64,000 bases of DNA from Diospyros lotus (lineage: Eukaryota; Streptophyta; Magnoliopsida; Ericales; Ebenaceae). Below are positions 1 to 10,350 of this stretch, piece by piece. The notes beneath the pieces are model-generated. The model saw only the letters and a program-made list of their open reading frames with translations, searched no databases and was not told the origin of the DNA. Every line of letters starts with the position of its first letter. Position 1 is the first letter of the stretch. The stretch is taken from NCBI RefSeq assembly GCF_014633365.1, contig NC_068347.1, positions 25,336,493 through 25,400,492 of the forward strand, in the 5' to 3' direction. The position numbers and the translations under genes are program-made.

Positions 1-1279
1 TTTTTTTTCTCTTTTTTTTTTTTTTTGACACTAATATCAAATTGGACGTATTGTTTTCTTCAGCATTTATTTTGAAACACTCGTGCTGAAAAGCTAAGAG
101 AACTTCCATTTTTTCTTTTTTTCTTTTTTTCCTTTTCTTTCTTTTTTTTTTTTTTTTTGTTTCTTTTTAATATGAAAGTACCGAGATAGACTGATTCCTA
201 GAAACACACCAGGTTGGACAAACTTCATATGGTTACAGGTTTAGACGAAGGTAAGGAAAGAAATTGTGCTAAGAACAGCTCAAATGGGCTAGTAATGGAG
301 GTTAATGTAAAGAAAGAAAAAGGTTAATAGGCCCAAATTGAAAGAAATTGCTCTCCCTATCATACTTCTATAAAACAATGTTACTCAGTCAACTAATTCA
401 GAGTTTGAAACCAGCCAAATTCATCCGCTATCATACTAGACATTCAAAGCTAATTGATGCTTTGAAGCTATTGAAAAGATGAGATAAACAATAAAGCATA
501 TTTAGAGTAAGTGTTATTTCACTCAGAAGTAACGATTATCAGGCTCAAACACTCACTCGGGTAATAGTCTCTACTTCTGTTGAGGGATCATGCAGTGTGC
601 TAATCAGCTAATTACCATTGCCTTTGACTTTATGACAGATAAACCAATTTCTAATTATTGAACACCCGATGCATGCAAATCATCTATTCTAATTCCATAC
701 ATATACGTTTTCAAATAAGAAATTAATGCATTCATGATTCATATTGCAAATTCAACTGGCTATCAGTGTACAATTCCAAAGCTTTAGGGATAGCATTATT
801 TAAAGCACACACATTTTTTTTTTTTTTTAATTCACACAAAACTACAAGCATGCAATTGCAAATTCACAGTTAAACATAGACCAGATAATTCATAAATATA
901 CCTTACTCCCCCCAACTTGAATTGCAGTAATAAAATAGGGTTGTTAGGAATACCTGTAACTCCATAAATCCATAGATTTACTGTGAACTGCTAAAACTCA
1001 AACAAACAAATGAGCATACCATATATATATATTTTTATATTTTCACACCAAAATAAAAATTTCATACAAGTCATAAGATAAACAGAATGCGTCTCAAGAG
1101 TACAAAGTACTCCTTACTCAGCCATCTTATCATAGACTCGCCTAACAACATTCCACAGTTTTTTTATTTTTTTTTTATTTTTAAGAACACAAGAAAAGAA
1201 ATTTTGTACAAGTCATAGGAGATGCGTCTCAAGAGTACAAAAAGTACTCCTTACTCAGCCATCTTATCATAGACTTGCC
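1..1279 (-). other. Non-coding 3' region of the Athila-like element
   Basis: No gene is seen. The left edge is nearly pure pyrimidine (1-26 and 110-170), that is, polypurine on the element strand, as expected near the polypurine tract that precedes a 3' LTR. A block reading CCCCCCAACTTGAATTGC near 908-925 recurs as a close copy near 3284-3301 just after pol, each followed by a similar ATACCTG string. Two related ~80 bp direct repeats lie at 1065-1146 and 1207-1283. Confidence 0.6.
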
Positions 1280-1283
1280 TTAC
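1065..1283. repeat. Two ~80 bp direct repeats at the end of the LOG ORF
   Basis: Copies at 1065-1146 and 1207-1283 share TACAAGTCATA, GATGCGTCTCAAGAGT (AATGCG in the first) and ACTCCTTACTCAGCCATC in the same order. The second copy includes the LOG stop codon. A related but longer-spaced version of the same two blocks lies at 2255-2309 inside the 181-residue ORF. The centre forms a short inverted repeat, GAGTAC-AAAAA-GTACTC. Confidence 0.75.
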
Positions 1284-1939
1284 AGGGATAATTCTAAATT
1301 AATCGAACCTTTTTGCCGCTTGTTTTTGATTGCCTTAGACCAATCTATCCGAGGCTCATAAGGATCGTGTTGTGGAACATAAGTATGTAATTTCTCTAGC
1401 AGCTCCTCGACGGTGGATGCAGAAATAAGAATCTTTCTTGCTGAAGGAGAAATGAACTGTTGGTCCACAGCCTGATCAATAAAAGAGAGCAACCCATCGA
1501 AAAAATGGTTAACATTTAAAAGTCCAATGGGTTTGGTATGCAGATTGCTCTTGGCCCAAGAGATTATACAGAAGATTTCTTCAAGTGTACCAAAACCTCC
1601 TGGTAAAGCGATGAAAGCGTCTGACTGATAAATCTTACAAGCCATGCGCTCAGACATAGAAGTCGTTTCTACAAGTTGACCGCGTGTAATCCCAGAAATA
1701 CGTGGTTCAGCCAAAGGGATTGGCATTACACCTATCACATATGATTTTCCAAAAAGTGCAGCTTGTGAAACATAACCATTCAACCCACGATTTCCCCCTC
1801 CATATACCAAATTAATCTTTTTCTCTCCTAATTTTTGGCCTAGTTCGCTTGCTGCAAGTGCGTAACAAATATCACTCCCAAGTTGAGAGCCACAAAGTAC
1901 ACATATGGTTTTGATTCGACGAACTAACTGGCCTTCCAT
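1280..1939 (-). CDS. LOG-type cytokinin riboside 5'-monophosphate phosphoribohydrolase, intronless, inside a retrotransposon
   Basis: This 219-residue protein belongs to the LOG family, which releases active cytokinin bases from cytokinin riboside 5'-monophosphates in one step. A Gly-rich nucleotide-binding loop (YGGGNRGLNG, residues 46-55) is followed by the family signature PGGFGTLEE (113-121) and by the usual LLNV segment (140-143). The Arg at 98 and Glu at 121 sit where the family's catalytic Arg and Glu are expected. Length and domain extent match complete plant LOG proteins, so it is not a fragment. Plant LOG genes normally have several introns; this frame has none, which indicates capture from spliced RNA. 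It lies downstream of pol on the same strand, 167 bp after the 181-residue ORF. GGGNRGLNG differs from the common GGGSVGLMG form, so activity is plausible but unproven. Fold and family are certain; physiological role and expression are inferred. Confidence 0.9.
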   Translation of the reverse strand: MEGQLVRRIKTICVLCGSQLGSDICYALAASELGQKLGEKKINLVYGGGNRGLNGYVSQAALFGKSYVIGVMPIPLAEPRISGITRGQLVETTSMSERMACKIYQSDAFIALPGGFGTLEEIFCIISWAKSNLHTKPIGLLNVNHFFDGLLSFIDQAVDQQFISPSARKILISASTVEELLEKLHTYVPQHDPYEPRIDWSKAIKNKRQKGSINLELSL

Positions 1940-2106
1940 GTTTGTTTCTTTTGTATGCCCTGGAAAGAGGTTTGGCGATCAAAAGTAGCTATACAACAAT
2001 TCAACAAGAAATAAATACAAACAAAAATCATGCGTATGTACAAGTAGTTGTGATTGCGGCTCACATCTTCCTCTGGTTTTACGTCCAGAAACGGCTTAAA
2101 CACTTT

Positions 2107-2652
2107 CTATGAAGCGAGGATAAGCTTCCCATCCAATTTTCTTATAGATTGGCAAACAGGGTCGTTTTTAGTCAGATTCCCAAGACTATAGCGTTGGTGG
2201 TCACTTATGAACTGGGTCCATAAAGCAAGAAGTTCTCTTTGCACTATTCCACATGGATGCGTCTCAAGAGTCAATCGGATATCATCCAATGACTCCTTAC
2301 TCAGTCCATCCTTTATGAAACTAATTTTATCTTCTCGATTTACGGACGTAAACCCCACAGATTTGCATCGAGTGTTACAGGTCCAATGAGCACACTTGTG
2401 ACAACCATTCACTCTTTTAGCTCTTCGTTTCTTTGCAAAACTACTCTTCCCTAAGCCCGGGAAGTGCTTAAAACTAGGTGAAGTTTCGCCAGCTAATCGA
2501 ACTTTTGCTTCGATCAGCCAACGAATATCTTCAGGGATGTTATTACGCATCAATATCCTAAGTCTTTCACACCTACCAATATAAATTTGTTTCAAATCAT
2601 TCATTGGGAGAGATGGATAGTACTTGCGGATTTTTGATAGTTGAAGATCCAT
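2107..2652 (-). CDS. Basic cysteine-cluster protein, putative nucleic-acid-binding, accessory ORF of the retrotransposon
   Basis: A 181-residue protein with no certain family match. Visible features: a charged N-terminal half, a Gly-Lys-Ser-rich stretch (66-72), a strong basic cluster AKKRRAKR (73-80) directly before a cysteine cluster C84-x2-C87-x4-C92-x3-C96, and further Cys at 28, 134 and 167. A Lys/Arg cluster followed at once by a small Cys-rich, zinc-finger-like unit recalls the layout of the cysteine-rich nucleic-acid-binding proteins of some plant flexiviruses (carlavirus and allexivirus group). That likeness rests on motif layout only. It is on the same strand as pol and LOG, after pol and before LOG, a post-pol position where Athila elements often hold an env-like ORF, but no signal peptide or membrane segment is seen. 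A candidate promoter lies upstream. The start at 2652 is the first ATG after an A-rich leader. Function unknown; RNA or DNA binding is the best guess. Confidence 0.6.
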   Translation of the reverse strand: MDLQLSKIRKYYPSLPMNDLKQIYIGRCERLRILMRNNIPEDIRWLIEAKVRLAGETSPSFKHFPGLGKSSFAKKRRAKRVNGCHKCAHWTCNTRCKSVGFTSVNREDKISFIKDGLSKESLDDIRLTLETHPCGIVQRELLALWTQFISDHQRYSLGNLTKNDPVCQSIRKLDGKLILAS

Positions 2653-2810
2653 TTTTTTTTTTTTAAATCAAAAGACAACTATAATAAGAGAAAAGTAGAA
2701 ACTATAAATCTTACAAAATGAACGAAAATACCTGATCGAAGAACAACACGAAGGAGAGGAAACTGAGCTTGCTTGCAGAAGTGTGGTTTGGCTCATACAG
2801 ATATGGAGTC

Positions 2811-2945
2811 TCTTATAGAGCAATGGGTGTCACTATTCTATACTTGGCTCGAGGCACGCCATAATTGTAGGGTCAGGCGCGTCTATTTTTTTCAATGCTC
2901 GGTGCCTCATTTTTCAACATTTGGCAGTGCGCCTCTTCCTTTATA
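2811..2945 (-). promoter_or_regulatory. Candidate internal promoter for the accessory ORFs (two TATA boxes)
   Basis: On the minus strand a TATAAA with GC-rich surroundings lies at 2945-2940 and a second box, TATAAGA, at 2817-2811. The second is about 160 bp upstream of the 181-residue ORF and is followed by a pyrimidine-rich leader typical of plant 5' UTRs. A GATCAG|GTATTT donor-like site near 2740 and a TTATTATAG acceptor-like site near 2686 could delimit a very short leader intron. This would allow separate expression of the accessory genes; it is inferred from sequence only. Confidence 0.4.
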
Positions 2946-3550
2946 GGACAGTGTGATTGCACTGCCCAAGAAAATGGCCGCCACCAGCGCCAATTTTGTC
3001 TCTCTCAATTCAAATTTTTTTTATTATATATATATATATATATTTTTTTTTTCTTTTTTTTTTTGTTTTTTTTGGTTTTTTTTTTTGAAATATATATATA
3101 TTTTTTTAGTTTTTATTTTTATTTATTTATTTATTTTTTTAATTTTTGGGGTTAGTTAAAATTTTTTTTTTTAGGTGCTTAATAAAATCATATATACCAC
3201 ACAAAGCATTATTATCGAGTCAAACAAAATTACTTGCACAATAGATTAAATTCAAACACCAATAAATTCCTAAGTACACCTTACCCCCCAACTTGAATTG
3301 CGCATTGTCCTCAATCGGCAATAAAAGGATAGAGGATAGGCATACCTGGCGATCTTCAATGCATGAACTCGTATGCAAAAATTTTTATTTAGATTGCACA
3401 CAGAGAAACACTATTTAAGTAATGCAGAAAAGAAACAAATTTTTATATACTTTTTTTTTTTTTTTTTTTCAAATCTAGAAACATCCATTTAACCTAAATG
3501 GAAATGTGGTCTTTTAACGTCAGATTCCCAAACGAATGTGTTCCTAAAGG
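2946..3550. other. Non-coding A/T homopolymer-rich spacer between pol and the accessory ORFs
   Basis: Long T runs and (AT)n stretches (3010-3175, 3450-3470) with no plausible gene. Short translations of the T runs are Phe/Ile-rich artefacts. A block at about 3270-3350 resembles 890-960 on the far side of the accessory ORFs. Confidence 0.7.
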
Positions 3551-6500
3551 TCACTCAACCATTGATGGTGGATCACCCAACTCCACCATTTCTTCATTTC
3601 CTTCAACAAGTTCTTTCTCAGCTATGCCTAGATATGGTTTCAGCCTTTGACCATTCACTTTAAAACATTGTCCAGACTCTTTGATTTCAATTTCTATTGC
3701 CCCATATTCTGATATGGTCTTGATTGTATAGGGTCCTGTCCATTTTGATCTCAACTTCCCTGGGAACAAATGAAGCCTTGAGTTGTAGAGAAGCACCTGC
3801 TGACCAACATGAAATTTTTTTCTGTTGATGTGTTGGTCATGCAACTTTTTCATATGCAACTTAGACAATTTGGCATTTTCAAATGCCTCATCCCTAAGTT
3901 CTTCAAGTTCATTAAGTTGTAATTTCCTATTAAGGCTCACTTCTGTTGATTCCTCATTAATCTTCCTAATGGCCCAGTAGGCTTTGTGCTCTATTTCAAC
4001 TGGTAAATGACATGGCTTGCCATATACCAACCTGTAGGGAGACATGCCTAGAATGGTCTTGTAAGCAGTTCTATAGGCCCAAAGTGCATCAATCAACCTC
4101 AAGGACCAATCCTTGCGATTAGAATTGACTGTTTTCTCTAAAATCCTTTTTATCTCCCTATTGGCCAATTCAGCTTGGCCATTGGTTTGAGGGTGATATG
4201 GGGTTGCAACCTTGTGGACTACTCCATATTTTCTCATTAATTCAGCCACTGGTTTGTTGCAGAAATGAGAACCTCCATCACTTATGATGGCCCTAGGCAT
4301 TCCAAACCTACTAAAAATATTTTCTTTCAAAAACTTCATTACAACCCGATGATCGTTTGTTCTTGTTGGGATTGCTTCTACCCACTTGGACACATAGTCA
4401 ACAGCTAACAAGATGTACTCGTGTCCACCTGAATTAACAAATGGTCCCATGAAGTCTATTCCCCAACAATCAAAAATTTCTAACACCTGAATGGGTTGCA
4501 AGGGCATCATATTCCTCTTGGTTAGGCTTCCTAGCCTTTGGCATCTATCACATGAACTACAGAACTGATGCACATCTCTAAACATGGTAGGCCAAAAGAA
4601 TCCACTTTGTAAGATCTTGGCCAATGTTTTTCTTGTGGAGAAATGACCTCCACAAGCAAGAGTATGACAAAAATTCAAAACACTCTGTTGCTCATGCTCG
4701 GGGATGCACCTTCTTAAAATTTGGTCAGCACAATACTTAAATAAGTAAGGGTCATCCCAAAAATAAGTCCTAACCTTCCTAAAGAATTTTTGTTTATCTA
4801 GCTTGGTCCAATGATTTGGAATTAGACCGGTGGCTAGATAGTTGGCCAGATCTGCATACCATGGTGTAACAGAGGTTGAGGTATCATTGATAAGGAAGAG
4901 TTGTTCATCTGGAAAGGTGTCCCTGATTGGTTCCTTGTCTAGATTAAGGTCTTGGCATGGAAGTCTAAACAAATGGTCTGCCACCACATTTTCTACTCCC
5001 TTTTTATCTTTGATTTCTATGTTGAATTCTTGGAGTAACAAAATCCACCTAATAAGACGCGGTTTGGCGTCTTGTTTGGTGAGCAAGTATTTCAAAGCAG
5101 CATGGTCAGTGAAAACAATGACCAATGACCCCACCAGATATGATCTGAACTTCTCTAATGCAAACACTACTGCCAATAATTCCTTCTCAGTTGTTGTGTA
5201 ATTCTTTTGCGCTTCATTGAGGGTTTTACTGGCATAGTAGATGACATAAGGTTTTTTATCTTTTCTTTGCCCTAGGACTGCTCCTACAGCATAATCACTT
5301 GCATCACACATGAGTTCAAAGGGCAATGACCAATCTGGTGGTTGAATAATGGGGGCTGAGATGAGAGCATTTCTTAACCTCTCAAAAGAGGTTTGACAAG
5401 ATGATGTCCACTCAAATGGAACATCTTGGGAGAGCAAATTACACAGAGGCCGGGCTATGCTGCTAAAAGATGCTATGAATCTCCTATAGAACCCAGCATG
5501 CCCAAGGAAAGACCTGATGTCCTTAACACTCTTAGGGACTGGTAATTTTTGGATGGCTTCAACTTTGGCTTTGTCCACCTCCATTCCCTTAGCAGAGACA
5601 ATATGCCCTAGGTCTATACCTTGTTTGACCATGAAATGACATTTTTCCCAGTTAAGCACAAGGTGGGTTTCTTCACAACGAGCTAGAACTCTCTCTAAAT
5701 TCTCTAAACATGCCTCAAAACTAGCTCCATAGACAGAGAAATCATCCATAAAAACCTCCACAATGTGTTCTGTCATCTCACTAAAAATACTCATCACACA
5801 CCTTTGGAAGGTGGCAGGGGCATTGCATAGTCCAAAAGGCATACGTCTATAGGCAAATGTCCCAAATGGACATGTGAAAGTGGTCTTTTCCTGGTCCTCT
5901 AGGGCAATGTCAATCTGGTTATATCCTGAATAACCATCAAGGAAACAATAGAATGCTTGTCCAGCTATTCTTTCAAGGACTTGGTCCAAGAACGGCAATG
6001 GAAAATGGTCTTTTCTAGTCATTGCATTGAGTTTTCTGTAATCAATGCACACTCTCCATCCGGTTTGGATGCGAGTAGGGATCAACTCATTCTTTTCATT
6101 TCTCACCACTGTGACTCCAGACCTTTTTGGGACCACTTGAGTGGGGCTGACCCACTTTGAATCAGAGATGGGGTATATAATACCCGCATCCAGCAACTTT
6201 AGCACTTCTTTCCTAACCACCTCTTTCATGTTAGGATTGAGTCTCCTCTGCATTTGCCTAACAGGTTTAGCATCCTCCTCTAGAAATATCCTATGAGTGC
6301 AAGTCAAAGGACTAATTCCATGCAAGTCTGAGATGGTCCAACCTAAGGCTTTTTTATGAGCTCTCAGAATGTTTATCAGCTGAATTTCCTGTTGGGATGT
6401 CAAACTTGAAGAGATGACTACGGGGAGTGTGTTCTCATCACCTAGAAATGCATATTTTAACTCACTTGGCAAAGGTTTCATTTCAGGTGTGGGTGAGGTA

Positions 6501-7474
6501 TTATCAGATTGTGACTCCTCATTGTTCAGAGAACCCAATGGTTCTGATTTGGGAATCCATTGAGCCACAGGCATTGCTTCTTCCTCCCTAGTGTTCTCTA
6601 ATTCTTTTAACTTTCTCTCTTCTTGATCTTCTTCCATAGATTTGTTCAAAAATTCTTTTGCAAAATAGTCCTCAGCTAATGTTTGAACCAAATCTACTTC
6701 CTCCACCTCATTCTCAGCTATGTGTTGTTTGGAAACTCTAAAGATATTCATCTCTACAGTCATGTTTCCAAATGATAACTTAAGTATTCCATTCCTACAA
6801 TTAATTATGGCATTTGAAGTTGCTAGGAATGGTCTACCAAGAATGACTGGAACAGGGGGTTGAGGGCCTTGATGGGGTTGTGTGTCCAAGACTATAAAAT
6901 CAACAGGGAAGTAAAATTTGTCCACCTGCACTAATACATCCTCCACTATCCCCCTAGGGACTTTGATTGACCTATCAGCAAGCTGTAGGGTAACTCTTGT
7001 TGGCTTGAGTTCTCCTAAGCCCAGTTGCTGATATACACTATAAGGAAGCAAATTGACACTTGCTCCTAGATCTAAGAGTGCTTGGTCCACCCTCTGGCTT
7101 CCAATTATGCAAGAAATGGTTGGGCTACCAGGGTCTTTGTACTTAGGAGGTGTTTTAAGTTGCAGGATGGAACTCACCTGTTCGGTTAAGAATGCTTTCT
7201 CCTTGATGTTGATCTTTCTTTTAACAGTACACAAGTCTTTTAAGAATTTTGCATAAGATGGTGTCTGTTTGATTGCATCAAGTAGAGGAATGTTAATCCT
7301 CACCTGCTTGAACACTTCATAAATATCAGCATTTTGTTTTTTCCCTCTTTGTTTGAGTAAGTCTTTGAGGGAATGGTGGTGCAGGGTTGCTCTTGAATTC
7401 TTCCACCTTATTTTTTTCTTTATCTTCCTTTTTTTTGTTTTCAAGTTTTTCCTCCAAAGCTGGAGCATTGTCAT
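3551..7474 (-). CDS. Retrotransposon pol polyprotein (protease, RT, RNase H, integrase)
   Basis: A 1307-residue frame with every Ty3-type pol domain in order. The protease has DLGAS at 135-139. The reverse transcriptase has an FMDD catalytic box near residue 575. The RNase H has its usual Asp-Ala-Ser-Asp and TDHAAL segments. The integrase has an HHCC zinc region near 930-980, a D,D-35-E core ([16 protein letters not shown] and the [13 protein letters not shown] helix) and a C-terminal GPY-type module (KWTGPYTI). The N-terminal ~45 residues come from a frame overlapping the end of gag; true pol homology begins near residue 48 (QNADIYEVF). In Athila elements gag and pol are usually one frame. 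Here they differ by one frame at an A-run near 7335, either a mutation or a frameshift site. No internal stops occur. Confidence 0.93.
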   Translation of the reverse strand: MTMLQLWRKNLKTKKRKIKKKIRWKNSRATLHHHSLKDLLKQRGKKQNADIYEVFKQVRINIPLLDAIKQTPSYAKFLKDLCTVKRKINIKEKAFLTEQVSSILQLKTPPKYKDPGSPTISCIIGSQRVDQALLDLGASVNLLPYSVYQQLGLGELKPTRVTLQLADRSIKVPRGIVEDVLVQVDKFYFPVDFIVLDTQPHQGPQPPVPVILGRPFLATSNAIINCRNGILKLSFGNMTVEMNIFRVSKQHIAENEVEEVDLVQTLAEDYFAKEFLNKSMEEDQEERKLKELENTREEEAMPVAQWIPKSEPLGSLNNEESQSDNTSPTPEMKPLPSELKYAFLGDENTLPVVISSSLTSQQEIQLINILRAHKKALGWTISDLHGISPLTCTHRIFLEEDAKPVRQMQRRLNPNMKEVVRKEVLKLLDAGIIYPISDSKWVSPTQVVPKRSGVTVVRNEKNELIPTRIQTGWRVCIDYRKLNAMTRKDHFPLPFLDQVLERIAGQAFYCFLDGYSGYNQIDIALEDQEKTTFTCPFGTFAYRRMPFGLCNAPATFQRCVMSIFSEMTEHIVEVFMDDFSVYGASFEACLENLERVLARCEETHLVLNWEKCHFMVKQGIDLGHIVSAKGMEVDKAKVEAIQKLPVPKSVKDIRSFLGHAGFYRRFIASFSSIARPLCNLLSQDVPFEWTSSCQTSFERLRNALISAPIIQPPDWSLPFELMCDASDYAVGAVLGQRKDKKPYVIYYASKTLNEAQKNYTTTEKELLAVVFALEKFRSYLVGSLVIVFTDHAALKYLLTKQDAKPRLIRWILLLQEFNIEIKDKKGVENVVADHLFRLPCQDLNLDKEPIRDTFPDEQLFLINDTSTSVTPWYADLANYLATGLIPNHWTKLDKQKFFRKVRTYFWDDPYLFKYCADQILRRCIPEHEQQSVLNFCHTLACGGHFSTRKTLAKILQSGFFWPTMFRDVHQFCSSCDRCQRLGSLTKRNMMPLQPIQVLEIFDCWGIDFMGPFVNSGGHEYILLAVDYVSKWVEAIPTRTNDHRVVMKFLKENIFSRFGMPRAIISDGGSHFCNKPVAELMRKYGVVHKVATPYHPQTNGQAELANREIKRILEKTVNSNRKDWSLRLIDALWAYRTAYKTILGMSPYRLVYGKPCHLPVEIEHKAYWAIRKINEESTEVSLNRKLQLNELEELRDEAFENAKLSKLHMKKLHDQHINRKKFHVGQQVLLYNSRLHLFPGKLRSKWTGPYTIKTISEYGAIEIEIKESGQCFKVNGQRLKPYLGIAEKELVEGNEEMVELGDPPSMVE

Positions 7475-9113
7475 TTTTTATATTTTCATTTTGTTCTTCT
7501 TCTTGTGCATTAGGTTGGTTTGTCCTAGGGTCATCTGGTTTGTCAATTATTTTTCCATTCCTAAGGACAGTGACTGCTTGCACCTGCTCATGATTATAGT
7601 TCCCACTATTTGATGATTCCACTTGATTTGTTTGCCTCATGGGGTTGGGATTTGGTTGAGAAGGGAATTTCCCAGGTTCTCTCACAGTCAAAGTTTGAGT
7701 TAGCTTGGTTAGCTGACTCCTCATGTCCTCAATTGCCCTATTTGTTTGCTCTTGGAATTTTGCTACCTGAGCATTGTTCCCCATCTGCCCTTGCATAAAT
7801 TGTTGTAGAGTATCCTCTAGGGATCTCTTATGCGGTGGCTGATATGAGCCAGATGGTCCTTGGTTAGGTTGGTAGAGCTGTGGCTGAGGTTGTGGCTGTG
7901 GTTGTGAGGGAAATGGTTGGTGTGGCTGAGGTGCTGAATCATTTCTCCAAGAGAAATTTGGGTGGTTCCTAGAATTTGGATGGTAGGTGTTTGAGTTTGG
8001 GTTGTACCCTTGATAATTTCCACCCTGGTTTTGGTTTTGGTATATCCTACCCTCTGTTTGCCTTGGTTGTGAGTTTGAAGTTTGGCCATACAACACTTCT
8101 TTGAAAGCAGGGAGAGTTGGACACTCCTCTGTTCTATGGCTATTGGCTTCACACACTACACAATGCACCTCTACCTCATTGATAGCCTTCATTTTTTTCA
8201 TCTCCAATTCTTCCATTTTCTTTGTCAACAGAGCTAATCTAGCACTGATGTCATCAGTTTCATTTAATTGGAGTTTTCCCTTTGGTTGTGGATTGTATTG
8301 GTCTCTCAAATCTCCCATGGTTAATGGCCCAACTTCCCAATTTCTAGAGTTTTCAGCTACATGGTCAAAGTATGCAACAGCCTCTTCAGGAGTTTTTTCA
8401 TAAAAGTCACCATTACACATGGTGGACACCAGCATTTTCAAATTAGGAGTTAAGGCATTAAAGAAGAAACTAACTACCCGCCATTGTTCAAAGGCATGGT
8501 GTGGGCAAGAATGCAAGAGGTCCTTGAAACGTTCCCAAGTTTGAGCAAATGTTTCATTTGGTTTACAGACGAAATTCATCATTTGCCTTTGGAGTGATGC
8601 TGTTCTATTAGCTGGGAAGTATTTTTTTAGAAATTTTGTTTGCATCTCCCTCCAAGTTCCTATTGATCTGGGCTCTAGAGTCCCTAACCACATTTTTGCT
8701 TTATCCTTGAGTGAGAACGGGAAGAGTTTTAGTCTAACAGTGTCCTCATGAATATTTTGATCCCCACAGGTACCACATACCTCTTCAAAATCCCTCATGT
8801 GTGTATATGGATTTTCAGAATCCATACCATGAAATGTGGGGAGCATTTGTATGGTACCTGGTTTAAGGACAAATCGATGATGGTTTATTGGTAGGATTAT
8901 GCAAGAGGGAGTGGTTTGCCTTGGAGGGTTCAAATAATCCCTGAGAGGTTTAATCTCATCAACATCATGTTCTCCATGATCACTCCCGTGAGCAGATAGG
9001 TTTTCATTTTGTTGAGACATTATGGATTGTAAAAGTGATATTTCAGTCTCTGATAAAGAATCTATAGAATGGTTTAACTGATGGCTTAAGATTCTACCAG
9101 ATCTAAGTCTCAT
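7326..9113 (-). CDS. Retrotransposon gag (capsid and nucleocapsid)
   Basis: A 595-residue Gag. The N-terminal capsid domain of the plant retrotransposon gag family spans roughly residues 85-265. It is followed by a CCHC zinc knuckle, C318-x2-C321-x4-H326-x4-C331, then a Gln/Pro/Asn-rich region (about 345-450) and a Lys/Glu-rich C-terminus. It would coat element RNA in cytoplasmic particles. The frame ends TGA at 7326-7328, just after an A6 run where homology passes into the pol frame, so the last few residues are out of register with related gag-pol proteins. The ATG at 9113 lies about 90 bp after the primer binding site. Confidence 0.9.
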   Translation of the reverse strand: MRLRSGRILSHQLNHSIDSLSETEISLLQSIMSQQNENLSAHGSDHGEHDVDEIKPLRDYLNPPRQTTPSCIILPINHHRFVLKPGTIQMLPTFHGMDSENPYTHMRDFEEVCGTCGDQNIHEDTVRLKLFPFSLKDKAKMWLGTLEPRSIGTWREMQTKFLKKYFPANRTASLQRQMMNFVCKPNETFAQTWERFKDLLHSCPHHAFEQWRVVSFFFNALTPNLKMLVSTMCNGDFYEKTPEEAVAYFDHVAENSRNWEVGPLTMGDLRDQYNPQPKGKLQLNETDDISARLALLTKKMEELEMKKMKAINEVEVHCVVCEANSHRTEECPTLPAFKEVLYGQTSNSQPRQTEGRIYQNQNQGGNYQGYNPNSNTYHPNSRNHPNFSWRNDSAPQPHQPFPSQPQPQPQPQLYQPNQGPSGSYQPPHKRSLEDTLQQFMQGQMGNNAQVAKFQEQTNRAIEDMRSQLTKLTQTLTVREPGKFPSQPNPNPMRQTNQVESSNSGNYNHEQVQAVTVLRNGKIIDKPDDPRTNQPNAQEEEQNENIKNDNAPALEEKLENKKKEDKEKNKVEEFKSNPAPPFPQRLTQTKREKTKC

Positions 9114-9203
9114 ACAATTTGAATAATATGCAAACAGTTAAGAAAAAAAAAATTATTAAGAACAAAGTTACCCGTGGAGTGAATTTTTTTCTTCTGTTGT
9201 ACC

Positions 9204-9221
9204 TCCCCGGCAACGGCGCCA
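9204..9221 (-). other. Primer binding site, tRNA-Asp type
   Basis: The minus strand reads TGGCGCCGTTGCCGGGGA, complementary to the 3' end of plant tRNA-Asp, the usual primer of Athila-type elements. It starts five bases after the proposed LTR end. Confidence 0.88.
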
Positions 9222-9984
9222 AAATTTGGCTGCACTCCTCACCCTACAATTTAAATAGCCTTAATCAGTTTGGATGTTCAGTGTTGAAATGGTGAGGAGG
9301 TTTAAACTCACCAGTGTGTGAGTGTAGTTGTAGCACAAATATAAATTCCGGACAAGTCCGGGTCGATTCACTGGGAGGTTTATTTAACAAAAGAATGGTT
9401 CATTCGGGTTGATTTATCCAAAGAGAGCTAAGTTTTCCTGATTGTGAAAAGGTTTTTTTTTTTGAATATTAAAAAGGTCTTGGGTTGAGGCGAGTTCAGA
9501 ACCAATGCCTTATAAATCTCTTATAGTAATTTAAACAGCAATATTAATCTGAAATAAACAGAGGATCGTTTCGTAGTTATAATTCAAGATACGAATGATT
9601 CTTAGCTAAGCAACCCTCATACATGATATGATGGTTCTGGGTTAAGATATCACTGTAAATTTTATTATACTAGAGACTATGATTTGATCGTCTGAGCTTG
9701 GGTATATCTCATCTCCAATTTTAGCAACTTTCATACATGGCATGAGAGTTCTAAGTTAGGATGATGACCCAATCCAAACTCACAAAATCATTTATACACT
9801 CAACTCGAGTTTAACTCAGATAAATCTTGCATTCATCGAGGTTTGGCTTATCTTGAGATTCAAGAACATTGGACACTGTCCTCGCCTTAACCCAAGATTA
9901 GATTTAGCTACTCATTTCCATTTTTAAAATAAATTGGCAGGAATTTAAATGACGGGAATTAAAAGACAGTATTTAAAAGACTAT

Positions 9985-10136
9985 TTTTTTAACCGACCAT
10001 ATAGGCGGTATATAATTTAAAGACAATAATTGAAAGACTATTTTGACCGACCATATAGGCGGTATATAATTGAAAGATAATAATTGAAATTGCAAGAATT
10101 TAAAGGCAGAAATTAACCGACCATTTAGGCGGTGGA
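9985..10136. repeat. Triplicated palindromic block in R/U5 of the LTR
   Basis: CCGACCATATAGGCGGT occurs near 9995 and 10050, and with one change (CATTTAGG) near 10118, separated by AT-rich AATTGAAAG-type spacers. Each copy is itself an imperfect inverted repeat (ACCG...CGGT) and would lie in the element's RNA leader. Confidence 0.7.
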
Positions 10137-10285
10137 TGATGAAGTAACAATAAATGACATAAGAATTTAAATAAGAAAGAGAAGAAGTAAGATTTGCAAG
10201 AGAAAATAAAAGAGAACAAGAGTAATTAAAACAACTAAAATTTCATTCAAGAATAATCCCCTCTTACAAGTGCACCTAAGTGCTC

Positions 10286-10293
10286 TATTTATA
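10286..10293 (-). promoter_or_regulatory. TATA box of the Athila-like LTR
   Basis: TATAAATA in the context GCCTATAAATAGAGCAC on the minus strand, about 58 bp downstream of the U3 minisatellite. Transcription would start near 10260. Confidence 0.75.
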
Positions 10294-10350
10294 GGCTAAA
10301 AGATGTAATGGAAACCACTTAATTATATAATTTAATAATACAAAATATCT

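Noticed and set aside
2895..3159. Two plus-strand frames rich in Phe and Ile
   Set aside because: Translations of T and TA homopolymer runs.
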